64,000 nt of DNA from Corynebacterium jeikeium (GTDB taxonomy: Bacteria; Actinomycetota; Actinomycetes; Mycobacteriales; Mycobacteriaceae): contig NZ_CP063195.1 in assembly GCF_028609885.1 (NCBI RefSeq), positions 868,001-932,000 of the forward strand. Reading direction: 5' to 3'. The notes below the pieces were generated by a model that was not told where the DNA came from, did not search any database, and saw nothing but the letters and a program-made list of their open reading frames with translations. Each line of letters opens with the position of its first letter. Position 1 is the stretch's first letter. Shown in pieces: positions 9,379-18,214 of the stretch. The translations under genes and the position numbers were made by a program.

Positions 9379-9845
9379 AGGGAGCTAGTTTAGCGAGCGG
9401 GGTAGACACCGGGTGGTTGTAGTGAGTTGTTGTTGATGCAGGGGCTTCTAAAGGAAGAGGAGAACACGCCAAATACACCAAACGTGATGAGGATCACATT
9501 CCGCCTTTTCTTAAAAATCTTTAAGTGGATGTTTTTGGTTTCCGAAAAAAGAGTAGTTTCTAAATCTGCTGGTCAGGCGATTATAAAGCTTTGATAACTT
9601 TCATCTCTGGCTTGAGGGTTTAGAAAATCTCAGTTTCATAACAACGGCACGTCGAGGGCTATAACGGTGGATTTTTTGCCAAAAGCTGGACACGGCTTGT
9701 GTTCATTTCGTAATCTTTTCGAGACCTTAAAGGTGAGCGATAAAGAGTTCACCGCACCGCGGTAGCGCACAGAAGCTGCCGGGCGAGGGGAGAAGGAAAA
9801 GTTCCGAACCCCAAACAACGGATTGAAAGGTAATTGAGGACTTAT
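9379..9845. other. AT-rich intergenic region before the first NlpC/P60 gene
   Basis: About 467 bp between divergent genes, visibly lower in GC than its surroundings. It contains a GlxR-like palindrome at 9483-9498 and a short hairpin GGGG...CCCC with an inner GGAA/TTCC pairing near 9787-9812, close to the start codon. No open frame in it is convincing. I looked for the c-di-AMP (ydaO) riboswitch, which often precedes such genes in Actinobacteria, and did not find its core sequences. Confidence 0.5.
9483..9498. promoter_or_regulatory. GlxR (Crp-type) binding-site candidate
   Basis: CGTGATGAGGATCACA matches the corynebacterial GlxR consensus TGTGA-N6-TCACA at 9 of its 10 fixed positions. It lies about 105 bp upstream of the exonuclease start on one side and about 350 bp before the NlpC/P60 start on the other. 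The family is cAMP-dependent; which gene it controls is not clear. Confidence 0.45.
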
Positions 9846-10454
9846 ATGGGCAAGCACAGCCTGAAGAAGAACAACGCACCCCGCAACGCAGCAATGATCG
9901 CCGCTGTCGGTGTGGGCGCCGCTGTACTGAACCCCGCTGCAGCCCAGGCTGCTCCGGTTACCCACACCCCGTCTGGCGTCACCGTTGACGTTCCGGACCA
10001 CCTGCTGCCGACCATCAAGCCCTACTTCAAGCAGGCAAACCTGACCACTGGTGGCAAGGCTGCTGCTGCGGCTCCTGCTGCTAAGGCGGCTCCGAAGCCG
10101 GTTGCTTCCTCTGTCGGCCAGCGCATTGCAGACATTGCCAAGTCCAAGGTTGGCGCTCCGTACTCCTGGGGTGCATCTGGCCCGAACGCTTTCGACTGCT
10201 CCGGCCTGACCTCCTGGGCTCACCGCCAGGTTGGCAAGAACATCCCGCGCACCTCTTCTGCGCAGGCTTCCGCAGGCAAGAAGGTTTCCCTGAATGCTCT
10301 GCAGCCGGGCGATGTCATCTCCTACTACGGTGGTGCTTCCCACGTTGCTATCTACATCGGTAACGGCAAGATCGTTCACGCACTGAACTCCTCCAACCCG
10401 GTGCGTATCGACAACCTGCACATGATGCCGGTGTACAACGCGGTGCGTTTCTAA
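9846..10454 (+). CDS. Secreted NlpC/P60 peptidoglycan hydrolase
   Basis: A 202-aa exported cysteine peptidase expected to cut within peptidoglycan stem peptides (D-Glu to mDAP in related enzymes). It has a signal peptide ending AQA-AP near residue 37, a short alanine-rich linker and one C-terminal NlpC/P60 domain with the catalytic Cys in FDCSG and His in SHVAIYIG. The ATG at 9846 is preceded by TTGAGGA at 7 nt. It is the first of two NlpC/P60 genes in a row, matching cg2401-cg2402 in C. glutamicum. A terminator separates it from the second, so the two are probably expressed independently. Confidence 0.9.
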   Translation: MGKHSLKKNNAPRNAAMIAAVGVGAAVLNPAAAQAAPVTHTPSGVTVDVPDHLLPTIKPYFKQANLTTGGKAAAAAPAAKAAPKPVASSVGQRIADIAKSKVGAPYSWGASGPNAFDCSGLTSWAHRQVGKNIPRTSSAQASAGKKVSLNALQPGDVISYYGGASHVAIYIGNGKIVHALNSSNPVRIDNLHMMPVYNAVRF

Positions 10455-10540
10455 AGTTTTTCTAGCGACGCCCGCCTGGCGTTTCCCCAGTCCGAGGGTT
10501 GTAATCGGGGCTGGTGTTAAAGCTGGTTAGCATGTGATTA

Positions 10541-10578
10541 AGTGGGGCTGGATCCCGGTCGGGGCCAGTCCCACTTTT
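10541..10578 (+). terminator. Intrinsic terminator after the first NlpC/P60 gene
   Basis: AGTGGGGCTGG pairs with CCAGTCCCACT, with one mismatched or bulged position, followed by TTTT. It isolates this gene from the second hydrolase gene. Confidence 0.85.
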
Positions 10579-10606
10579 GCCCTTTCTTGTGGCAGAATAT
10601 CTATCG

Positions 10607-10623
10607 TTATCAAACGTTGATAA
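10607..10623. promoter_or_regulatory. Inverted repeat in the second NlpC/P60 promoter region
   Basis: TTATCAA, a 3-nt spacer and TTGATAA form a perfect 7-bp inverted repeat; AACGTT also recurs directly within and after it. It lies about 57-73 nt before the GTG start, a position suited to a regulator. In C. glutamicum MtrA controls nlpC-type genes, but I cannot assign this site to MtrA. Confidence 0.45.
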
Positions 10624-10679
10624 ACGTTTCCTGGCCGTTCGACGGCCCCTATTGAGTGAGAATTAAAGAAAGTCCAGTC

Positions 10680-11882
10680 GTGAACGTGTTGTCTTCCTCT
10701 TCCCGTGATCGCCTCGTCGGCAGCCGTACTGTCGCCAAGGCAGCAACCGCAGCACTGCTAGCCCTCGCAGTGGGGAGCTCGCTCCCACAGGCAGGGGCGG
10801 ATCCTCAGCAGGATCAGCAGCAGGGCGCCCCCCAGCAAGGTAACGAGCAAAAGGACGACAAGAAGGCCGAGCAGAAGCGCGCTGAGGAGATCCGCCGACT
10901 GCTGGATGCGCCGATCCCGAAGGACGTGGACGGCCTCCTGGCCCACGTGGACAAGATCTCCGGCTTCGCTTCCGAGACTTCTGACGAGGTTGAACAACTA
11001 AAAATCGACATTCAGCAGGCACAGGGAAACCTGGACAAGGCTAATAAATCTGCCGAAGACGCCCAGAAGAAGGCTGACAAGCTGAATACTGACGTGAGGG
11101 CGTCCCGCGAAAACGTCTCCGGCGTATCCCAGGCTATGTACCGTGGCGCGACGGTGGATCCGGTTTCCGCATTTGTAGGCTCTCAAGGCCCGCAGGCTGC
11201 TGTTGAGAGGTCCTCTTACCTAGCGTCCATTGGTGACAAGCGTGCCGATACCGTTAACGCCCTGAGCCGTCAGCTCAAGGATGCAGCCAGCGAGAAAAGC
11301 AAGGCCAGCCGGTCCAAGGCTACTGCTAACTTCCAACTGCGAACCCTGAACGACCGCAAGAAGGATCTGGACGACCGCAACAAGCAGCTAGATGCGCTGA
11401 AGGATAAGGTCATGAAGGCCGTTGATGGCCTGAGTCCGGAGGATCGTCGCCGTTGGGTTGACCGCAATGGTCCGATCGATGTGGACGTGGAACAGTTCCT
11501 CGGCGACCTGAAGAAGAAGGTCGGCTCCGACGGTCCAGTGAACGCTACCGGCGTGGTCGCCGCCGCCCTGTCTAAGCTGGGCGCGCCGTACTCCTGGGGT
11601 GCCACCGGCCCCGACGCGTTCGACTGCTCCGGCCTGATGTTCTGGGCATACCAGCAGGAAGGCAAGTCCATTCCGCGTACTTCCTCCGCCCAGATCGCCG
11701 GCGGCCAGTCGGTTTCCATCAACGACCTGCAGCCGGGTGACATCGTCGGTTACTACCCGGGCGTGACGCACGTCGGCATGTACATCGGCGATGGCAAGAT
11801 CGTCCACGCCTCCGACTACGGCATTCCGGTCCAGGTGGTCCCGGTGGACTCTATGCCGATCCAGGGTGCGGCACGCTACTAA
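10680..11882 (+). CDS. Secreted NlpC/P60 endopeptidase with coiled-coil N-terminus (RipA/RipC-like)
   Basis: A 400-aa exported peptidoglycan endopeptidase likely acting in daughter-cell separation. After a signal peptide come a Gln-rich stretch, a long coiled coil (about 50-260) and a C-terminal NlpC/P60 domain with FDCSG (Cys) and THVGMYIG (His). Coiled coils in the RipA/RipC family are regulatory and are bound by FtsX in related systems. The GTG at 10680 is preferred because AAAGAAAG lies 7 nt upstream; a GTG at 10656 is possible. Its catalytic domain is very similar to that of the preceding gene, which suggests an old duplication with domain gain. Confidence 0.9.
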   Translation: MNVLSSSSRDRLVGSRTVAKAATAALLALAVGSSLPQAGADPQQDQQQGAPQQGNEQKDDKKAEQKRAEEIRRLLDAPIPKDVDGLLAHVDKISGFASETSDEVEQLKIDIQQAQGNLDKANKSAEDAQKKADKLNTDVRASRENVSGVSQAMYRGATVDPVSAFVGSQGPQAAVERSSYLASIGDKRADTVNALSRQLKDAASEKSKASRSKATANFQLRTLNDRKKDLDDRNKQLDALKDKVMKAVDGLSPEDRRRWVDRNGPIDVDVEQFLGDLKKKVGSDGPVNATGVVAAALSKLGAPYSWGATGPDAFDCSGLMFWAYQQEGKSIPRTSSAQIAGGQSVSINDLQPGDIVGYYPGVTHVGMYIGDGKIVHASDYGIPVQVVPVDSMPIQGAARY

Positions 11883-11893
11883 GGCGCGTGCGG

Positions 11894-11899
11894 TAGCAT
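11894..11899 (+). promoter_or_regulatory. -10 element of pimB, probably leaderless
   Basis: TAGCAT stands 8 nt before the pimB ATG, no ribosome-binding site is present, and only 25 nt separate the gene from the upstream stop codon. Confidence 0.4.
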
Positions 11900-11907
11900 C
11901 CTTGCCT

Positions 11908-13125
11908 ATGGCCAAGGAAGATCAGTCCAAAGAGGACCAGCCCCAAGGAGGCTGGGGGAGTCACCCGCGCGTCCTCGTCGTCACCAACGATTTCCCGCCA
12001 ACCTTCGGCGGAATTCAGACCTATGTGCGCGACTACCTTTCTACGCTTAATCCGGAGAACGTCATTGTCTTCGCTTCCACCCAAAATAGAGAGGAAGCGC
12101 AAGCATTCGATGCAAAACAGCCTTATCGCGTGATCCGGTGGCCACGCAGCGTGATGCTGCCAACCCCGGCCACGGCACGGAAAATGCAGAGGCTGATCCG
12201 CGAGAACAACATTCATACCGTTTGGTTCGGTGCTGCCGCACCACTGGCGCTGATGGCAAATGCGGCCCGTGCCGCGGGGGCTCGCCGCGTGGTTGCGTCC
12301 ACACACGGCCATGAGGTTGGCTGGTCGATGTTCCCCGGTTCCCGCCAGGTACTGCGGCGCATTGGTAACGCCGTGGATTGTCTGACTTATGTGTCGCACT
12401 ACGCCCGCAACCGCATGGCTGCTGCGTTCGGACCTGATGTCGCCTGGGAGCCGATGCCCGGTGGGGTGAATACCGAATTGTTCCGCCCGGATTCTGTCAT
12501 GCGGGACACCCTGCGTACCCGCTATGGCCTGGAGGATAAGAAGGTCATCGTCGCAGTATCCCGACTGGTTCCGCGCAAAGGCCAGGACACTCTGGTTAGA
12601 GCTCTGCCCGCCATCCTGCGTGAGCACCCGGATGCGCACCTGCTAATCGTCGGACCCGGCAAGTACCGCGGGAAGTTGGAGAAACTGGCGCGTCGGTTGG
12701 GCGTCATAAAGAACACAACATTTACCGGCGCCGTCGATGCGGAGGAACTACCGGGGCATTTCGCGGCCGGCGATGTTTTTGCGCTGCCCGTGCGTACACA
12801 GTTGGGCGGACTGTCGGTGGAAGGCCTTGGCATCGTGTTTTTGGAGGCGCAGGCGGCCGGCGCGGCCACGGTCGCCGGCAATGGCGGCGGCGCGCCTGAG
12901 ACGGTGATCGACGGGGAAACCGGATTCGTCGTGGACTCGCGGAACCTGGACGACGTTGCAGGGCGTATCTCTTCTTTGCTGGGTGACGCCCCCACGCGCC
13001 AGCGCATATCGACCGCGGCGAGGGAACACGTAACGGGGAAGTGGACCTGGGAAGTCCTCGGCCACCAGTGCCGCGCAGTGATGGCCGGAACTGGCGGCAT
13101 CCCCCCGCGCCACAGCTTCGCCTGA
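11908..13125 (+). CDS. pimB: GDP-mannose-dependent phosphatidylinositol monomannoside mannosyltransferase
   Basis: A GT4 (GT-B fold) glycosyltransferase of 405 aa that adds the second mannose to phosphatidylinositol mannoside, an anchor of lipomannan and lipoarabinomannan, at the inner membrane face. The N-terminal FPPTFGGIQTYV glycine loop, VSRLVPRKGQ and the donor-site EGLGIVFLEAQAAG are readable. Position and sequence match PimB' of C. glutamicum (NCgl2106). The ATG at 11908 gives MAKEDQ; a longer frame starting at 11791 would overlap the previous gene by about 90 nt and is rejected. MptA of the same pathway lies 8 kb downstream. Confidence 0.88.
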   Translation: MAKEDQSKEDQPQGGWGSHPRVLVVTNDFPPTFGGIQTYVRDYLSTLNPENVIVFASTQNREEAQAFDAKQPYRVIRWPRSVMLPTPATARKMQRLIRENNIHTVWFGAAAPLALMANAARAAGARRVVASTHGHEVGWSMFPGSRQVLRRIGNAVDCLTYVSHYARNRMAAAFGPDVAWEPMPGGVNTELFRPDSVMRDTLRTRYGLEDKKVIVAVSRLVPRKGQDTLVRALPAILREHPDAHLLIVGPGKYRGKLEKLARRLGVIKNTTFTGAVDAEELPGHFAAGDVFALPVRTQLGGLSVEGLGIVFLEAQAAGAATVAGNGGGAPETVIDGETGFVVDSRNLDDVAGRISSLLGDAPTRQRISTAAREHVTGKWTWEVLGHQCRAVMAGTGGIPPRHSFA

Positions 13126-13180
13126 TATCTCGCTGGCCGGGGACGGCAGGTGCAGAATTTCTATGTGCTGCCAGGCTGGC

Positions 13181-13232
13181 TAGAATGGTGGGGTTAATCG
13201 GTACAGACGAGTATCGGTACAGGCAAGTACAG
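13181..13232 (+). promoter_or_regulatory. Promoter and repeated elements before the glucokinase gene
   Basis: TAGAAT (13181-13186) is a good -10 hexamer. In the leader the 10-mer ATCGGTACAG occurs at 13197-13206 and again at 13213-13222, with a third GTACAG at 13227. The 16-nt spacing would place copies at slightly different faces of the helix; the function is unknown. Confidence 0.4.
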
Positions 13233-13258
13233 AAGAAGTAGAGAGGGCGGGACGCCTA

Positions 13259-14227
13259 GTGACTGGGACCCTAACCGTGGGCGTGGACATCGGTGGCACG
13301 AACCTGCGCGCCGCCGTAGTAGACGCGGACGGGCAGATCCTGGACATCGAGAAACTACCCACGCCCTCTAACGTGTACGCGCTGGAGACCGCTTTGGTGC
13401 ACGCCATCAACTGCCTACAGCGCCGCAACGAAGGTATTGTGGCGGTTGGTCTGGCCGTGGCGGGGTTCATTAACTCCCAGCGCGATACCGTGCGCTTCGC
13501 CCCGCACCTGCCGTGGCGCAACGCACAGGTGACCGAGCGCCTGAGTGCCAAGTTGGGGCTGCCGGTGGAGCTGGAGCACGACGCAAACTCGGCAGCGTTG
13601 GGGGAGTACTACCTGGGAGCCGCACAGAACGCGGGGACTTGGGTTCTGTTCGCGCTGGGTACTGGCATCGGTGGCGCCGTGATGGTGAATGGGGAGATCT
13701 ACCGCGGAGCCTTCGGCACCGCCCCGGAGTTTGGGCACCTGACTGTAATGCCGGGCGGACGGGCGTGCCCCTGTGGCAAGCAGGGCTGTCTGGAGCGCTA
13801 CTGCTCCGGCTCGGCGCTGGCGCTGACGGCGCAGGACCTGATTGCAACCGGTCGCTACCCGGATTCGGCCATCACCCGCGAGTTTGCGCAGCACCCGGAG
13901 GAGATCTCCGGCCGGACGATCGTGCGCCTAGCTAGGGAGGGCGATCCACTGGCCCGCGCGGCCATTGAGGACATGGGCCTGTGGCTGGGGCGTGGGCTGT
14001 CGCTGGTGCAGGACGTGTTTGATCCGGAGTTGATTGTGATAGGCGGGGGAGTTAGCTCCGACGCGGATCTGTTCTTGGACCAAGCGGAATCCATGATGAA
14101 CTACAGCATCGTCGGCGCTGGCCACCGCCCGGTGGCAGAAGTGAAGACCGCGCAGTTGGGCGGCGATGCCGGTATGATCGGCGTGGCGCTGCTGGCACGC
14201 AAGCATCTTGAGCGTGGCGCTGAATAA
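13259..14227 (+). CDS. glk: ROK-family glucokinase
   Basis: Phosphorylates glucose to glucose-6-phosphate in the cytoplasm using ATP or possibly polyphosphate. The 322-aa product has the N-terminal phosphate motif DIGGTNLRAA, the ROK zinc motif CPCGKQGCLERYCSG and the glucose-site stretch GHLTV. The GTG start has AGAGAGGG about 11 nt upstream. It corresponds by position to cg2399 (glk) of C. glutamicum. N-acetylmannosamine kinase is a possible alternative within ROK, but the zinc motif spacing and context favour glucokinase. Confidence 0.85.
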   Translation: MTGTLTVGVDIGGTNLRAAVVDADGQILDIEKLPTPSNVYALETALVHAINCLQRRNEGIVAVGLAVAGFINSQRDTVRFAPHLPWRNAQVTERLSAKLGLPVELEHDANSAALGEYYLGAAQNAGTWVLFALGTGIGGAVMVNGEIYRGAFGTAPEFGHLTVMPGGRACPCGKQGCLERYCSGSALALTAQDLIATGRYPDSAITREFAQHPEEISGRTIVRLAREGDPLARAAIEDMGLWLGRGLSLVQDVFDPELIVIGGGVSSDADLFLDQAESMMNYSIVGAGHRPVAEVKTAQLGGDAGMIGVALLARKHLERGAE

Positions 14228-14259
14228 GGAAGCCATCGAGGGACGGTAGGTTTTAGAAC

Positions 14260-14988
14260 ATGCAGAACAAGGCGTATTGGTTTTTCAAGTACATCCTCAT
14301 CGGCCCGTGGCTGCGCGTATATAACCGCCCCTTCACCAAAGGGCTGGAGAAGCTGCCGAAGGAGGGGGCTGGCATCCTGGCCTCCAACCACTTGGCAGTG
14401 ATGGACTCGTTCTACCTGCCATTGGTATCCAAGCGCCAGCTGACCTTCCTGGCTAAGAAGGAGTACTTCACCACCCCGGGGCTGGTCGGTGGTATCCAGA
14501 AGTTCTTCTTCAGCTCCGTCGGCCAGGTGCCGATCGACCGCGAAGATAAGGATTCTCAGAATGCCGCCCTGGGCACCGCTTTGAAGGTCCTTGAACGCGG
14601 GGATCTGCTGGGCATGTACCCGGAAGGTACTCGCTCCCCGGATGGGCGCCTGTACCGTGGCAAGACTGGCCTGGCGCGCATCGCTCTGAAATCCGGCCAG
14701 AAGGTATACCCGGTGGCCATGATCAATACGCACAAGGCCAACCCGATCGGCACCTGGATCCCGCGTCCTGCCCGCTGCGGTGTGTACGTTGGTGACCCGA
14801 TCGACCCGAATGACTTCCGCGATGCGGGCGATGACTATGCGCAGGCCAGAGCTCTAACCGACGCGATCATGGAAGCTCTCCACGAGCTGTCCGGCCAGGA
14901 GTATGTAAAGGACTTCTACGCCGCTGACGTGAAGAAATCGCTCGAGGCCGGCGAAGGCTATCCGCCGGGCTCTGAGCCGCGCAGCTAG
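14260..14988 (+). CDS. plsC: 1-acyl-sn-glycerol-3-phosphate acyltransferase family protein
   Basis: A 242-aa PlsC-type acyltransferase, expected to acylate lysophosphatidate or a related glycolipid at the membrane. The catalytic HX4D motif is NHLAVMD (H44, D49) and the acceptor motif EGTRSPDG starts at residue 122. It starts 32 nt after glk and may be co-transcribed. The M. tuberculosis counterpart in this order is Rv2182c. Because pimB and mptA are close, acylation of a mannolipid is possible, but the sequence alone supports only the general family. Confidence 0.82.
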   Translation: MQNKAYWFFKYILIGPWLRVYNRPFTKGLEKLPKEGAGILASNHLAVMDSFYLPLVSKRQLTFLAKKEYFTTPGLVGGIQKFFFSSVGQVPIDREDKDSQNAALGTALKVLERGDLLGMYPEGTRSPDGRLYRGKTGLARIALKSGQKVYPVAMINTHKANPIGTWIPRPARCGVYVGDPIDPNDFRDAGDDYAQARALTDAIMEALHELSGQEYVKDFYAADVKKSLEAGEGYPPGSEPRS

Positions 14989-15083
14989 TTATTCGCCAGC
15001 TATTCAGCAGCGCTTTCACCGGGCGCTTGCGCTCAACGATAGTTTGACTTCACCAGTGTGAACCTGATTCTGTTATAAGAATT

Positions 15084-16178
15084 ATGGCGAAGAAACAGAG
15101 AGTCGAATGGGCTGACGTGGCCAAAGGCCTGTCCATCATCGGCGTGTGCATCATGCACGTCGTCACGGGGGTTCCCGGTGGTCAGGACACGGGGCTTGGC
15201 CTCTTCTCCAGTTTCCTCGACCCGCTGCGGATGCCGCTGTTCTTCCTAGTTTCTGGGCTCTTCGCACACCGAATTGTGGAACGTTCCTTCGCGGACCTGT
15301 GGTACCGCCGCCTGTGGTTCCTCTTGGTGCCCTACTTGGTCTTCAACCCGTTCCACGCGCTGACGCGCATGCAGATCGACGGCAACATCTCTTGGCTTGG
15401 TCTGGTCAAGGCCATGGTGCTGGGCAATGTGGGGCTCTGGTTCCTGTACGCCTTGATGCTCTACAACATCTTCGCTTGGACGCTCCGCAAGCAGCCGCCG
15501 TGGCTGGCAATTCTGGTTTCCTGTATCCCGCTAGTCGTCGGAGCCTTCCTCGGGGGTGGTGAGGATATCTTCTTCCGCCACGTGCTGACCTACGCGCCGA
15601 TGTTCTTTATCGGACTGCACTGCCGTGACTTGTTCTTCCGCCTAGCCCGCGAAGCCTTCCGCCCAGGGGTGGTCATTGGCAGCGCGGTGCTGTTCTTTGG
15701 TTCCGAATACGTGATACGCACCCTGTCTAAGACTCTCTTTAGCGATTGGACGCCTACTGTTGCGGCTATCACCCTGGGCACGGACCTGGTGCGCTCTCTG
15801 GCTGCTGTGCCGTTTGCCATCGTCGTTTCCGTCTGGATCTGCGCGATCCCGTACGTAAACCGTGTGTTCTTGTTCGTGGGGCGTAACACCTTGCAGGTTT
15901 ACGTCTTCCACCCTTTGGGCCTGTACCTTCTGGGCGGGATTGCCGGGTCCTTGGCCACGGCACACCCGGAAACGCTCTCCTTCCTGGGCACCATGGCAGG
16001 TCAGCTGTGGTGGGGCATCGGCGCCTGCGTGGTGGCCTCCGCAGTCGGGTATGCGATCGGCAAGACGCCTTACCTTGGCTGGGTACTGTTCCCACCGGCG
16101 CTGCGGCGTCCACAAGAAAAGCAACAACAATCCCGTAACAGTGCCCCCGCTCGCGGCGAGCGAGCCCCTTCGGCCTAG
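15084..16178 (+). CDS. Acyltransferase-3-type integral membrane protein
   Basis: A 364-aa protein with about ten hydrophobic helices and the N-terminal arrangement of the acyltransferase-3 family (DVAKGLSIIGVCIMHVV with its conserved His, then PLFFLVSGLF). Such proteins transfer acetyl, succinyl or similar groups to surface glycans or lipids. The closest recognisable style is the fucose-4-O-acetylase or OpgC group. No substrate can be named. It sits between a PlsC-like gene and an exoribonuclease gene, within a region rich in envelope-lipid genes, so modification of a lipoglycan or arabinogalactan is a reasonable guess. The last 30 residues are polar and disordered. Confidence 0.78.
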   Translation: MAKKQRVEWADVAKGLSIIGVCIMHVVTGVPGGQDTGLGLFSSFLDPLRMPLFFLVSGLFAHRIVERSFADLWYRRLWFLLVPYLVFNPFHALTRMQIDGNISWLGLVKAMVLGNVGLWFLYALMLYNIFAWTLRKQPPWLAILVSCIPLVVGAFLGGGEDIFFRHVLTYAPMFFIGLHCRDLFFRLAREAFRPGVVIGSAVLFFGSEYVIRTLSKTLFSDWTPTVAAITLGTDLVRSLAAVPFAIVVSVWICAIPYVNRVFLFVGRNTLQVYVFHPLGLYLLGGIAGSLATAHPETLSFLGTMAGQLWWGIGACVVASAVGYAIGKTPYLGWVLFPPALRRPQEKQQQSRNSAPARGERAPSA

Positions 16179-16195
16179 AGCGGAACAAAGGGATC

Positions 16196-16201
16196 TAGAC
16201 T
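16196..16201 (+). promoter_or_regulatory. -10 element of the exoribonuclease gene, probably leaderless
   Basis: TAGACT lies 8 nt before the GTG at 16210. The only purine-rich element (AAGGGA) is too far away to serve as a ribosome-binding site. Confidence 0.45.
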
Positions 16202-16209
16202 GGACAATC

Positions 16210-18188
<1,979 letters not shown>

Positions 18189-18214
18189 AGCACCTATCGC
18201 TCGGGCGCTAGCGC

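Noticed and set aside
9600..9845. ydaO-type c-di-AMP riboswitch before the NlpC/P60 gene
   Set aside because: The conserved core elements of that riboswitch could not be found in the leader.
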